Assembly (NCBI GenBank): GCA_024235595.1
Contig: JACKMC010000001.1
Location: forward strand, 806,001 to 870,000
DNA: 64,000 nucleotides
Direction: 5' to 3'
DNA from: Zoogloeaceae bacterium
GTDB lineage: Bacteria > Pseudomonadota > Gammaproteobacteria > Burkholderiales > Rhodocyclaceae
Made by a program: the position numbers and the translations under genes. Positions 1 to 8,776 of the stretch are shown in pieces. Below the pieces are notes generated by a model. It made no database searches. It saw only the letters and a list, made by a program, of their open reading frames with translations, and was not told where the DNA came from. How positions within the stretch are numbered: the first letter of the stretch is position 1; each line of letters opens with the position of its first letter.

Positions 1-1093
1 GGAATCGGGCTGCGGTCCACCACCGGCCGTCCGGTCGGGGTTGCGGGACGCAATCCGGCCCACGACGTCACGGTCGATAGATCCACTCCAGCGCCAAAGG
101 TTTCGCGGGTCGCGCGCAACAGCGTGTCGATCCGGGTGCCATTGAGGCCTTCCCCGAAGCCGACGATGTCGGCCATTCCCGCGACGCGCAGTCGATTGCC
201 GAGGCGGGCGTAGACGATCTTGCGTTGATAATCGGTGATGCTGGCCTCCGGAACGCCGGCTGGGTCGTTGATCGGCAGGCTGATGCTGTAGCCCTTGAGT
301 GGGTAGACCGGTACGCGGATTCCCAGCGGCGCCAGCAGCCTGCCCACTTCGGCGCCGCCGGCAATCACACAGGCATCGCCGCGGATCGGGCCGCCGCTGG
401 TGATGACCGCGCGGACGCCGCCGCCGGCCACCTCGAAGCCGCTTGCCGCTTCGCCCAATCTGAAGCATACCGGCGATGGACCCCGGGCCAGCCTTTCGGC
501 GAGTTCCTGGCACAGCTTGTAACAGTCGCCCGCTTCTTCGCTGGCGGTATGGAGACCTCCCGCGATGCGCTCGGCGATTCGCAGCAGCGATGGTTCCAGC
601 GCGAGGCAGGCGTCGCGATCGAGGGCCTGCTGGAACTCCGAAAGCTCGCGGTGCTTCTGGAGCAGTGTGCGCGCGGCCTCGAAGCTCCTGCGCTGGCGAT
701 GGATGATGAGTTTGCCGTTCTGACGGTAGTCGAATTCGAATCCGTCTTTATCCACCAAGTCGTGGATGAGCCGCTGGCTGTAGAGCGAGAGCGGCAGCAG
801 CGCGGCGACCGAGCGCAGCTTGTCGCTGCCGTTGCAGGCCTGAAGAAAGCGCAGGATCCACTGCCACTGGTCGGGATCGAAGCGGGGCTTGAAGCGCACC
901 GGGGCGTCGCGCTGCAATATCCAGCCGGGAATCCTGGCGAGAATCTCCGGATCGGCCAGCGGCCAACATAGCGGTAGCTCAGTTGGCCGACGTACTCCCT
1001 GCGATCGACAACCGTGACCCGGTGCCCGTCGCGTTGCAGATACCATGCGGTGGTGAGGCCGACAATGCCGGCGCCGATTACTGTGATGTTCAT
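1..1093 (-). pseudogene. dadA: D-amino-acid dehydrogenase (DadA-like), frameshifted, partial at window edge
   Basis: FAD-dependent oxidoreductase of the DAO/DadA family, which deaminates D-amino acids and passes electrons to the respiratory chain. The first ~44 residues (ATG at 1093) give a Rossmann start, GAGIVGLTTAWYL, ending VVDRRE. At about position 963 one base is missing: the homologous protein continues in another frame (PLADPEILARIP, then KGYSISLPIND, GMADIVGF and GLRPATPTGRPVV) without a stop to base 1. In addition the conserved ETSFANG segment expected between VVDRRE and GQLSY is absent, an in-frame loss of about nine residues next to the FAD site. Two independent lesions argue for a decayed gene rather than one read error. 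It faces a LysR gene. The 3' end lies outside the window. Confidence 0.75.
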
Positions 1094-1163
1094 GCAGATT
1101 GCTCCGGGGCGCTGATCGGGCTCAAGGGCTCAGGCCCGATCCTAGTGCTTGATCGCATGGACG

Positions 1164-1177
1164 ATGATGCGGATCAT
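1164..1177. promoter_or_regulatory. Short palindrome in the dadA/LysR divergent region
   Basis: ATGAT-GCGG-ATCAT, perfect 5-bp arms, lies in the 112-bp gap between the divergent dadA remnant and the LysR gene, where a LysR regulator would be expected to bind. It lacks the T-N11-A spacing of a typical LysR site, so the assignment is tentative. Confidence 0.25.
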
Positions 1178-1205
1178 TGACCTTCCTATGTTCTGACGAC
1201 ATGGT

Positions 1206-2150
1206 ATGCCGATGCGTTTGCGACAGATCGAGGTCTTCCGCGCGGTCATGCTGGCCCGTTCCGCAAGTGCAGCGGCGCGCCTGCTCAACGTTTCCCAACC
1301 GGTCGTCTCGCGAGTGCTGAAGCATACGGAAATCACTCTGGGCTTCGCCCTCTTCGATCGCCGCGGCGGACGTCTCCGGCCGACCCCCGAGGCGGAGGCG
1401 CTGTTCGCCCAGGTCCAGCGGGCCTTCGGAGAGATCGAACGGGTCGACGCACTGGCTTCCAACCTGCGGCGCGGTGCGTCAGGGCTGCTGCGCATCGCAG
1501 CCACGCCTTCGCTGGCCAGCCACCTGCTGCCCGAAGCGCTGCAGGCGATGCGCAGCGCGCATCCCGAAGTGGCCTGCGATCTGTGGGCGAACCACACCTC
1601 GCAGATCGAACACGACCTCGCCGCCTTCGAGATCGACGTTGGAATTGCGATCGAGGCGCGCGAGCGGGTCACCCTGGCGGTGGTGCCCGTGACGCAAGGC
1701 GAGATGGTGCTGGCGGCGCCGCGTGCATGGCTGGCAGGCGTGCTGCGCCCGGGTGGGCGGGCATGGCTGAAGGCGCGGCCGCTGATCGCGCTGGCCGAGG
1801 CCACGCCACTGGGCGAGCGCCTCTCAGGCATTCTCGACCAGGCCAAGTGGGAGGCGCGCACCATGTTGCGGGTGCAGACCTATGCGCTGGCGGGGTCCTT
1901 GGTCGGGAAGGGCCTTGGTTGCGCGTTTCTCGACGCTTACACTGCGGCCGGTCTGAACCCGCAGGCGGTGGTGGTGCTGCGGCTCGAGCCGCGCATCGGC
2001 TTTTCGCTGGCCTTGATCTCGAGCGCCAGCGTTGCCCGTTCGCTGCTGGTGGACCGCCTTGCGCAGTGCCTGCTTGCCGCGGCCAGATCGCGTTCGCAGG
2101 CGCTGGTGCAGCGCCTGCTGCCCGAATCGTTCCTTTTGGCCGGACCCTGA
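1206..2150 (+). CDS. LysR family transcriptional regulator
   Basis: 314-residue LysR-type regulator of usual family length. The N-terminal winged helix-turn-helix is clear: RLRQIEVFRAVMLARSASAAARLL, then SQPVVSRVLKHTE and FDRRGGRLRPTPEA. A substrate-binding domain follows from about residue 95. It is divergent from the dadA remnant, the classic arrangement for a regulator of its neighbour, so it may once have controlled D-amino acid use; the target now looks broken. An internal ATG two codons downstream is an equally possible start; the upstream ribosome-binding site is weak. Confidence 0.85.
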   Translation: MPMRLRQIEVFRAVMLARSASAAARLLNVSQPVVSRVLKHTEITLGFALFDRRGGRLRPTPEAEALFAQVQRAFGEIERVDALASNLRRGASGLLRIAATPSLASHLLPEALQAMRSAHPEVACDLWANHTSQIEHDLAAFEIDVGIAIEARERVTLAVVPVTQGEMVLAAPRAWLAGVLRPGGRAWLKARPLIALAEATPLGERLSGILDQAKWEARTMLRVQTYALAGSLVGKGLGCAFLDAYTAAGLNPQAVVVLRLEPRIGFSLALISSASVARSLLVDRLAQCLLAAARSRSQALVQRLLPESFLLAGP

Positions 2151-2212
2151 GTCGAAGGATCGATTTCAATCATCCCGCCCCATCCGAAACGAATCCCTGC
2201 CGGAGCCTCAGG

Positions 2213-3064
2213 ATGCCAGCCTCACCTTCATCGCCCGAATTCCCGCTTGTCGATGCCGTCGGCCGGGTTCACCAGCCGGCCCGCGAGCGGCCGCGCATCG
2301 TGAGCCTGGTGCCTTCCCTTACCGAACTGCTCTGCGACCTGGGGCTTGCGGAATTGCTGGTCGGCCGCACCGGCTTTTGCATCCATCCGCGTGAGCAATT
2401 GCGTTCGGTCTCCAAGGTCGGCGGGACCAAGGACGTGCGCGTCGACACCATCCGCGAACTTGCGCCGTCCCACCTGGTGGTGAATATCGACGAGAACCGT
2501 CGCGAAACGGTGGAAGAGCTTGCCGCGTTCGTCCCCTCGGTGATCGTCACCCATCCGTGTACGCCGCAAGACAACATCGGCATCTACCGGCTTTTCGGAG
2601 GCATCTTCGGCTGTACCGCCGAGGCGCATCGATTGGTGGGCGAGCTCGAGACTGCGCTGGCCGAGGCGCGTGCCTGCGGCGAGGCCTTGCCGCCCGAGAC
2701 CGTCCTCTACCTCATCTGGCGCGAGCCCTGGATGACGGTCTCGCGGGAGACCTATATCGCGGCCATGCTCGCTCTGGTGGGCTGGCGCTGCGCCGCTTCG
2801 CCTTCGTCCAACCGCTATCCCGCCTTCGCATGGGGCGAGGACTGGCTGGCGCCGGTGGCGCGGGTGTTCCTGTCCACCGAACCGTACCGCTTTCGCGAGC
2901 GGCATATCGACGAGGTCGTTGCGCTCTCGGGGGTGCCCGCCCGGCTCATCGACGGCGAAATGGTGTCGTGGTATGGCAGCCGCGCCATCGCGGGGCTGCG
3001 CTATCTGGTGGCCTTGCGCCGCACCTTGGCGCAGCAAGCTGGCGCCGCGGCGCGAGCGCGATGA
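2213..3064 (+). CDS. Cobalamin/metal-chelate-binding protein, BtuF-like
   Basis: 283 residues. Periplasmic-binding-protein fold of the BtuF/FepB (helical backbone) type: PRIVSLVPSLTELLCDLGL, then GGTKDVRVDTIRELAPSHLVV and WREPWMTVSRETYI. The chosen ATG at 2213 follows a GGAGCC-type ribosome-binding site; the open frame extends upstream but has no family homology there. No signal peptide is visible, so the protein may be cytoplasmic, as in many betaproteobacterial 'cobalamin-binding protein' genes lying outside btu operons. No ABC permease or ATPase is adjacent. Its role could be helper binding of B12 or another chelate; this is family inference. Confidence 0.75.
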   Translation: MPASPSSPEFPLVDAVGRVHQPARERPRIVSLVPSLTELLCDLGLAELLVGRTGFCIHPREQLRSVSKVGGTKDVRVDTIRELAPSHLVVNIDENRRETVEELAAFVPSVIVTHPCTPQDNIGIYRLFGGIFGCTAEAHRLVGELETALAEARACGEALPPETVLYLIWREPWMTVSRETYIAAMLALVGWRCAASPSSNRYPAFAWGEDWLAPVARVFLSTEPYRFRERHIDEVVALSGVPARLIDGEMVSWYGSRAIAGLRYLVALRRTLAQQAGAAARAR

Positions 3065-3103
3065 TGGCACGGTGGGAGGCGCAAGGCTGCCGCCGGCAAG
3101 GCT

Positions 3104-3922
3104 CTACTTCGCTTGCAGGAACACCTGGTGCGGCGCAGGCACCGGCCAGGCGCCGGCCTTGCTGGTTTCGGCGATGGCCTTGTTGGTGTCGAAATACACT
3201 TGCCAGTAATTGTCGTTGTGACAGTAGGGGCGAACCGCGAGCCGGGTGCCGGCGAGCTTGAATTCGAGGATATCGACATCCGGCGCGGGATCGTCAAGCA
3301 CGTTCGGGATCTGTGCAAGAAGGCCCTTGAGCTGTGCCATGGCCTGTTGCGGATCGACGCCATGGCCAAGCTGGGCAACCCGGTCGACGCGGCGATAGGG
3401 GCTGGTGGTGTAGTTGGTGATGTTGTCCGAGAATATCTCGTTGTTGCCGACCAGCGCGCGCGCCTTGTCCATGGTGTCTACGATGGTGACGAACATGCCG
3501 ACCTTGCGTACCGTTCCGATCGTGCCGCCGGCCGCAATGAAGTCACCGACGCGGATCGGACGCAGCAGGAGCAGGAACACGCCGGCGGCGAAATTCGACA
3601 GCAAGCCCGACCAGGCCATGCCGACCGCGACGCCGACCGCGGCGAGGATGGCGGTGACGGAGGTGGTGTCGCCCCCGAACAGGCCCAGCACCGCGATGAC
3701 GAGCAGGATTCTCAGCACCACGCCGAGCACTGACTCGAGGTGTCCGGCGAGCGTCGCATCAACTTTGCCGGAAGCCAGCGCGCCGCGGGCGAGGCGCTTG
3801 AGCGCATTGATGACCCAGCCGCCGATGATCCACAGTGCGATCGCGCCGACCGCCGTCCACGCAATCGGGACGATGTTCTGCAGCACCACATGCCACAGCT
3901 TGATGATGTTCTCCGCATTCAT
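3104..3922 (-). CDS. MscS-family mechanosensitive ion channel
   Basis: 272 residues, similar to E. coli MscS. Three hydrophobic segments in the first ~110 residues are followed by the pore helix pattern AVGVAVGMAWSGLLSNFAAG and the beta-domain signature RPIRVGDFIAAGGTIGTV. The C-terminal part is the cytoplasmic vestibule. Such channels open on hypo-osmotic shock in the inner membrane. The ATG at 3922 has an AGAGGG ribosome-binding site; an upstream in-frame ATG adds 13 residues without homology. It is convergent with the BtuF-like gene and downstream of the PIN-domain gene. Confidence 0.9.
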   Translation of the reverse strand: MNAENIIKLWHVVLQNIVPIAWTAVGAIALWIIGGWVINALKRLARGALASGKVDATLAGHLESVLGVVLRILLVIAVLGLFGGDTTSVTAILAAVGVAVGMAWSGLLSNFAAGVFLLLLRPIRVGDFIAAGGTIGTVRKVGMFVTIVDTMDKARALVGNNEIFSDNITNYTTSPYRRVDRVAQLGHGVDPQQAMAQLKGLLAQIPNVLDDPAPDVDILEFKLAGTRLAVRPYCHNDNYWQVYFDTNKAIAETSKAGAWPVPAPHQVFLQAK

Positions 3923-4032
3923 TGCGACCCTCTTCGCTTGAGGCGCTGGCCCGAAAGCCATGCCGATGCCCTGAACTTAACCGATGCGGCTTTCGCGGAG
4001 CGGTTTTCGGTCGTCAAACATCGTGGAGAAGG

Positions 4033-4506
4033 TCATTTTGTGCAAGATCGCTGCCACTCCTCCGGCCGCTGGATGGCGAAGCGTCCCCGCACCAGTCGAT
4101 GCCGCCCCAGTCGCAGCAGGTCGCGGTCGCGGGTGACCAGGGTGCAGGGGCTGCAGGAGGCCGCAATCTCGAGAAACTTCTGGTCGTCGCGGTCGCGGCA
4201 CGAGGGAAGGTCGACCGCGGCCGGTCCCTGCGCAAGGCAATGCCAGAGCGCGTCGCGGTAGGCGACCAGCAGCGCCTGCTGGGCCTCGTGATCCTGGCCG
4301 AACTGCCGGTAGGCGAGCACCCGGCGCAACTCCTCGAGTGCATCGTCGCGTGACACCAGGCGGCAGTGCCCGCCCGAGAGCTTCTCGCGCATCGGCTCGA
4401 GCGCGGGGTCGCGGAACATCCATAGCGCGAGCACGGTGTTGGTGTCGAGCACCAGGGTCTGTGGTTCGCGCAGGTGTGCGAACGGCGGGCCAGAATCTTC
4501 GTTCAT
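4033..4506 (-). CDS. PIN-domain protein, putative toxin (COG1569-like)
   Basis: 157 residues. PIN-fold nuclease pattern: LVLDTNTVLALW (first acidic residue), the middle ELRRVLAY helix, and CRDRDDQKFLEIA plus LVTRDRDLL with the remaining acidic residues. PIN proteins of this type are usually RNase toxins of toxin-antitoxin pairs. No small antitoxin gene is visible on either side (MscS downstream, the phaC terminator upstream), so it is either an orphan or a non-TA PIN protein. The ribosome-binding site is weak. Confidence 0.75.
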   Translation of the reverse strand: MNEDSGPPFAHLREPQTLVLDTNTVLALWMFRDPALEPMREKLSGGHCRLVSRDDALEELRRVLAYRQFGQDHEAQQALLVAYRDALWHCLAQGPAAVDLPSCRDRDDQKFLEIAASCSPCTLVTRDRDLLRLGRHRLVRGRFAIQRPEEWQRSCTK

Positions 4507-4548
4507 GTGCAGAATCGACTTCGGGGCGTGTCGAACGTCGGGTCGACG

Positions 4549-4572
4549 AAAAAGGGGGCTTGCGCCCCCTTT
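4549..4572 (-). terminator. Intrinsic terminator after phaC
   Basis: On the minus strand, GGGGGC and GCCCCC pair around a GCAA tetraloop and are followed by TTTTT. It lies 22 bp beyond the phaC stop and separates phaC from the PIN gene. Confidence 0.8.
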
Positions 4573-4593
4573 CGTGTACTCGAGTCGTCGGGC

Positions 4594-6414
4594 TCAGGCT
4601 GCCTGCTTGCTGTCGATCCGCATCTTGACGAAGGAGCCGGGTGCCTCTTCGAGGGCCTTGAGCTTGCCCTTGGCCGGATCGCGCGCGGCGACGGTGTCTG
4701 CATCGTGAGCGCTGACCCAGCTCTGCCAGTCGGTCCACCACGAGCCGCCCTGCTGCTCTGCGCCTTCGAACCATGCATCGACGCTCTCCGGCAGCTTTGC
4801 GGCGGGATTGACCCAGTAGCCGTATTTGTTCGCTGCAGGCGGGTTGACGATGCCGGCGATGTGGCCGGAGCCACCGAGCACGAAGCGCACCGGGCCGCCG
4901 AAGTTGCGGGCGCCGGTGTAGGTGCTCTTCCAGGGCGCGATGTGGTCTTCGATCGCGGAGATGAAGTAGCAGGGGATCTTGACCTTGCCCAGGTCGATCG
5001 GGGTGCCGTCGATCTCGATGCCGCCCGGCTCCGCCAGCTTGTTCTCCATGTACATGTTGCGCAGATAGAAGCTGTGCATCTTCGCCGGCATGCGGGTGGA
5101 GTCGGAGTTCCAGTACAACAGGTCGAAGGGGAAGGGGTCCTTGCCCATCAGGTAGTTGTTGACCACGAAGGACCAGATAAGGTCGTTGGCACGCAACATG
5201 TTGAAGGTGCCCGCCATCTCCGCACCTTCGAGGTAGCCACGCTCGAACATCTTCTTCTCGAGGCTGGAAATCTGGCCCTCGTCGATGAACACGCCCAGCT
5301 CGCCCGGCTCGGAGAAGTCGGTCATGGTGGTGAAGAAGGTGGCCGAGGCGATGCGCTTCTGGCGCTTGGCGGCGAGGTAGGCGCAGGTGGTGGCGAGCAG
5401 CGTGCCGCCCAGGCAGTAGCCGGCAGCGTTCACTTCCTTTTCGCCGGTCTGCTGTTCGATCGCGTCGAGCGCGGCAAGCACACCATTCTGCACATAGGCG
5501 TCGAAGCTCGCTTCGGCCAGCTTTTCATCCGGATTGACCCAGGAGATCACGAACACCGTGTGGCCCTGGTCGACGCACCACTTGATATAGGAATTCTTCT
5601 CGCGCAGATCGAGGATGTAGAACTTGTTGATCCATGGCGGCACGATCAGCAGCGGCTTCTTGAGGACCTTGTCGGTCGACGGGGTGTATTGCAGCAGCTG
5701 CATCATTTCGGTTTGGAACACCACCTTGCCCGGCGTGGTGGCGACGTTCTTGCCGAGTTCGAAGGCGCTGGTGTCGGTCATGCGCACGCGCACGTTGCCG
5801 CCACCTTCCTCGATGTCGCGCAGCAGGTTGTTGAGGCCCTTGACCAGGTTCTGGCCGTGGTTCTTGACCGTCTCGCGGAACACTTCCGGGTTGGTCATGG
5901 CGAAGTTGGAGGGCGACAGCGCATCGATGTACTGGCGGGTATAGAAGCTGACCTTCTTCTGGGTCTGGTCATCCAGCCCTTCCACGCAGCTCACGGTGTC
6001 GTGCACATGGCGCGCGGTGATGAGGTAGGACTGCTTGATGAAGTCGAACAGGAAGTGCTCCTGCCACTCGTCGTCCTTGAAGCGCTTGTCGCCTTTCTCG
6101 GGCGAGGCGATGGGGGTGCCGTGCATGCCCATGAAACGCAGCATCGAGTGTTGCCACAGCGAAAAATAGTCCCACACCAGGTTCATCTGGGACTGGGCCA
6201 ACTTATAGGGGTTGGAGAGCAGCTTGGCCATCATGTCCATGAAGGCCTGGGCGATGCCCAGCTCGTCCTGGGGGGCGGTGACGCCGCGCTTGACCTGGCG
6301 CTGGACGTGTTCGCTGATCAGTTTCGAAGCGCGTTGGGCAACCTCGGCGTAGGTCTTGGCGACTTCGGTCGGATCGGGCATTTCCTTGGTCTCAGTGGCG
6401 TTGGGTGCTGCCAT
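4594..6414 (-). CDS. phaC: Class I poly(3-hydroxyalkanoate) synthase
   Basis: 606 residues, normal for class I PhaC. It polymerises (R)-3-hydroxyacyl-CoA to PHA on the granule surface. The N-terminal PhaC domain is followed by an alpha/beta-hydrolase fold: lipase-like box GYCLGG with the nucleophile at about Cys334, the PPWINKFYILDL segment, and C-terminal EDHIAPW and GGSGHIAG carrying the catalytic Asp and His. The ATG at 6414 is preferred because AGGAGA lies 8 bp upstream; the ATG at 6435 would overlap the preceding gene's end and has no ribosome-binding site. It is 17 bp behind an MBL hydrolase gene. No phaB or phasin is nearby; the thiolase at 9960 could supply acetoacetyl-CoA. Confidence 0.96.
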   Translation of the reverse strand: MAAPNATETKEMPDPTEVAKTYAEVAQRASKLISEHVQRQVKRGVTAPQDELGIAQAFMDMMAKLLSNPYKLAQSQMNLVWDYFSLWQHSMLRFMGMHGTPIASPEKGDKRFKDDEWQEHFLFDFIKQSYLITARHVHDTVSCVEGLDDQTQKKVSFYTRQYIDALSPSNFAMTNPEVFRETVKNHGQNLVKGLNNLLRDIEEGGGNVRVRMTDTSAFELGKNVATTPGKVVFQTEMMQLLQYTPSTDKVLKKPLLIVPPWINKFYILDLREKNSYIKWCVDQGHTVFVISWVNPDEKLAEASFDAYVQNGVLAALDAIEQQTGEKEVNAAGYCLGGTLLATTCAYLAAKRQKRIASATFFTTMTDFSEPGELGVFIDEGQISSLEKKMFERGYLEGAEMAGTFNMLRANDLIWSFVVNNYLMGKDPFPFDLLYWNSDSTRMPAKMHSFYLRNMYMENKLAEPGGIEIDGTPIDLGKVKIPCYFISAIEDHIAPWKSTYTGARNFGGPVRFVLGGSGHIAGIVNPPAANKYGYWVNPAAKLPESVDAWFEGAEQQGGSWWTDWQSWVSAHDADTVAARDPAKGKLKALEEAPGSFVKMRIDSKQAA

Positions 6415-6431
6415 GCTAGTTTTCTCCTGCA

Positions 6432-7448
6432 TCAAGCGCTCGTAACGTATCGGACATATCCATCGCCGTCATCGATCCCGCGCATTTTTCCCTGCTGCAC
6501 AAGATGATTCAGGTGGGCGATGGCCTCCCCCATTGCAAACATGACCTGATGGGTATCGAGCGCTCGCGGGAACAGCGTCGTCAGCAGCTCGCAAGCACTG
6601 CGTGGTTCGTTGCACGCTGCAAGAAGCTCGTCACATCTGGCGGCGTGGTGATCGATGAGTTGGGCGACCCGTGCAGCGATTCCCCGGAAAGGTTTGCCGT
6701 GCGATGGTAGCACGAGCGTGTCGTCGGGCAAGACTTTGTTGCGCTGCAGCGAAGAAAGGAATCTGCCGAGCGGATCGTCGTGCGGCGTCGCAGCAAGCAC
6801 ACTCACATTGGTGGAAATGCGCGGCAGCAGCATGTCGCCCGAGATGAGCACGCCGAGCGCCTCGCAATAGAAGGAGGCGTGTTCGGGCGAGTGACCGTAG
6901 CCGACCATCACCCGCCAGATCCGTCCGTTAATGAGGATCTCGTCGCCGTCGAAAATCCGCCGATAGCGCTCGGGCATCTCCGGCACGCCTTTGCGGTAGG
7001 CGTTGCCGCGGGCCTCGAGGGCGTCGCAGCGCGCTTCGTCGAGACCGTGGCGGCGAAACTGTTGCAGCATGTCGGACGTATGGTAACCGGGCAGCCTGTG
7101 CCAGAACGCATGACCGCCCAGATACTCGCCCTGGGTCATCCACAGTTCGGCCTTGCAACGCGCGCTGAGCCAGGCTGCAAGACCAAGGTGGTCGGGGTGG
7201 CAGTGGGTGATCAGGATGCGCTCGATCGATCTGTCGCCGTGAGCGGCAAGCACCGATGCCCAGTGCGTCTTGATCGGCTCCTGACCGATGCCGGTGTCAA
7301 CCGGAACGAGTTGCGTGCCGTCTTCGAGGAGCCAGAGATTGATATGATCCAGGGCGAAGGGTAGCGGCATGCGCAACCAATGCACGCCTTCGGCGACGGA
7401 CAGGGTCTTGCCCGGTGCGGGCAGATCGGCAAAGGGGTAGTCGAGCAT
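6432..7448 (-). CDS. MBL-fold metallo-hydrolase
   Basis: 338 residues. The metallo-beta-lactamase signature THCHPDHLGL (about residue 82) binds the dinuclear metal site; later ligands are in GYGHSPEHAS, SGDMLLP and PSHGKPF. The C-terminal extension resembles the helical tail of the LACTB2/glyoxalase II-like group. The substrate is unknown; thioesters or lactones are plausible. It is cotranscribed with phaC (17-bp gap), so a role in acyl-CoA or PHA metabolism is inferred only from position. GGAGGA lies 12 bp upstream of the ATG. It is divergent from the LiuR-like regulator. Confidence 0.88.
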   Translation of the reverse strand: MLDYPFADLPAPGKTLSVAEGVHWLRMPLPFALDHINLWLLEDGTQLVPVDTGIGQEPIKTHWASVLAAHGDRSIERILITHCHPDHLGLAAWLSARCKAELWMTQGEYLGGHAFWHRLPGYHTSDMLQQFRRHGLDEARCDALEARGNAYRKGVPEMPERYRRIFDGDEILINGRIWRVMVGYGHSPEHASFYCEALGVLISGDMLLPRISTNVSVLAATPHDDPLGRFLSSLQRNKVLPDDTLVLPSHGKPFRGIAARVAQLIDHHAARCDELLAACNEPRSACELLTTLFPRALDTHQVMFAMGEAIAHLNHLVQQGKMRGIDDGDGYVRYVTSA

Positions 7449-7613
7449 GGGTGGGGGTGTCCTCCAAGGGAACTCGTGTCAATCGGCTTTGTGGTGTCGA
7501 GTGCTGTACCTATAATCGGTCGTGTGCGCATTGCTGGCGCGGGCCGTCCCGGCCGCGTCGCCGCATGCCGCCAATCCTGCATCCTGCCTGTTTCATGGAC
7601 GCCGAACCTCCCT

Positions 7614-8051
7614 GTGAAAGCCGAACAGACCTACACCATCACCGAGCTTGCCCGCGAATTCGCGATCACCTCGCGGGCGATCCGCTTCTATGAAGACCAG
7701 GGCTTGCTGCAGCCCGCCCGCGTCGGGCGCGCCCGGGTGTACAGCCGCGCCGATCGCACCCGCCTCAAGCTCACCCTGCGCGGACGGCGCCTCGGCCTTT
7801 CGCTGGCGGAGATCCGCGAACTGATCGACATGTACGACGGTGTGCATAACGCGGCCCCCCAGCTCCAGCGGCTTCTCAAGGTGCTCGCCGAACGCAGGGC
7901 GGCGCTCGAACAGCAGCGCGAAGACATCGTTGCAGTGCTTGCCGAGATCGACATGCTCGAACGCCAGTGCGCTGGCCTGCTGGGAAACGACGCCGAGGGC
8001 GCCGCTGCGGCGCGCGCGGAACTCGACAAGCGGATGCTCGGCAACGCTTGA
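7614..8051 (+). CDS. liuR: MerR-family regulator, LiuR-like
   Basis: About 145 residues. YTITELAREFAITSRAIRFYEDQGLL is a MerR helix-turn-helix, followed by RVYSRADRTRLKLTLRGRRLGLSLAEIREL and a coiled-coil dimerisation helix. This matches the LiuR group that controls branched-chain amino acid and acyl-CoA catabolism in proteobacteria. There is no ATG near the homologous start; a GTG at 7614 is the best choice, since the open frame above it has no homology. The ribosome-binding site is poor. A near-perfect palindrome lies directly downstream, before a thioesterase gene, fitting control of the genes to its right. Confidence 0.75.
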   Translation: MKAEQTYTITELAREFAITSRAIRFYEDQGLLQPARVGRARVYSRADRTRLKLTLRGRRLGLSLAEIRELIDMYDGVHNAAPQLQRLLKVLAERRAALEQQREDIVAVLAEIDMLERQCAGLLGNDAEGAAAARAELDKRMLGNA

Positions 8052-8067
8052 TTTTTTTCCAGATTAC

Positions 8068-8090
8068 TTTACGTTTACGTCAACGTAAAT
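8068..8090. promoter_or_regulatory. Putative LiuR operator
   Basis: TTACGTTTAC meets GTCAACGTAA head to head: 18 of 20 positions are symmetric. ACGT-rich palindromes of this type are the published style of LiuR operators. It sits between liuR and the thioesterase gene, 46 bp before the thioesterase start, in an otherwise GC-rich gap. Confidence 0.7.
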
Positions 8091-8135
8091 GCAAGGCCGG
8101 CACCCGATCGGCCTCCACCACAGGAGATGCAGGCC

Positions 8136-8588
8136 GTGACGAGTCGTTTCGAGGCAAGAGATCCGTTGTTCGAACAACGGGTTCGCGAGAGCTTTCGCAC
8201 GCAGCCGTTGATGGCCTTCATCGGCGCCGAGCTGGTGTCGGTGAAGCCGGGCGCCTGCGCGATTCGGCTGCCGTTCCGCACCGAACTCGCGCAGCAGAAC
8301 GGATTCTTCCACGGCGGCATCGTCGGCACGCTGGCCGACAACGCGGGGGGCTTTGCCGCCTATGCGCTGATGCCGAGCGACTCCGGGGTGCTTACCGTGG
8401 AGTACAAGCTCAATCTCATGGCGCCAGCCAACGGAGAAGTATTGATCGCGGAGGGCGAGGTGGTGCGGGCGGGCCGGAATCTGGTGGTATCGCGCGCCGA
8501 GGTCTACGTTGAACGGGAGGGGCGCAGGATTCACTGCGCCTCGATGCAACAGACCTTGATGACCATGCACGGCAAGGGTCTGGCGTAG
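8136..8588 (+). CDS. PaaI-family hotdog thioesterase
   Basis: 150 residues. Hotdog-fold thioesterase: QQNGFFHGGIVGTLADNAGGFAAY contains the HGG(I/V)xxxxAD motif of PaaI-type enzymes. It hydrolyses acyl- or aryl-CoA, recycling CoA. An AGGAG overlaps the ATG at 8127 with no spacing, so the in-frame GTG at 8136 (spacing about 9) is the more likely start; the products differ by three residues. It is the first gene after the putative LiuR operator. Confidence 0.88.
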   Translation: MTSRFEARDPLFEQRVRESFRTQPLMAFIGAELVSVKPGACAIRLPFRTELAQQNGFFHGGIVGTLADNAGGFAAYALMPSDSGVLTVEYKLNLMAPANGEVLIAEGEVVRAGRNLVVSRAEVYVEREGRRIHCASMQQTLMTMHGKGLA

Positions 8589-8776
8589 GCCACCGCGGTA
8601 TTCGCCAGGAAAGAAAGATCATGATCATTGCCAGCCTCGACCTCCACGCCCGCGGCCACGAAGCGATCGTGGTTCTGCGTCGGCCGAATGGTCGCAAACT
8701 GTTCCCGGAGACGATGTAATCTTGCAAACGGTCCGGCACCTGCCGGCCCGCTCGTCCTGATCAGCGGAAACCTCCT

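Noticed and set aside
4474..6507. 677-residue plus-strand open frame opposite phaC
   Set aside because: It is the antisense shadow of a clearly conserved phaC; composition follows the codon pattern of the other strand and it has no recognisable motif.
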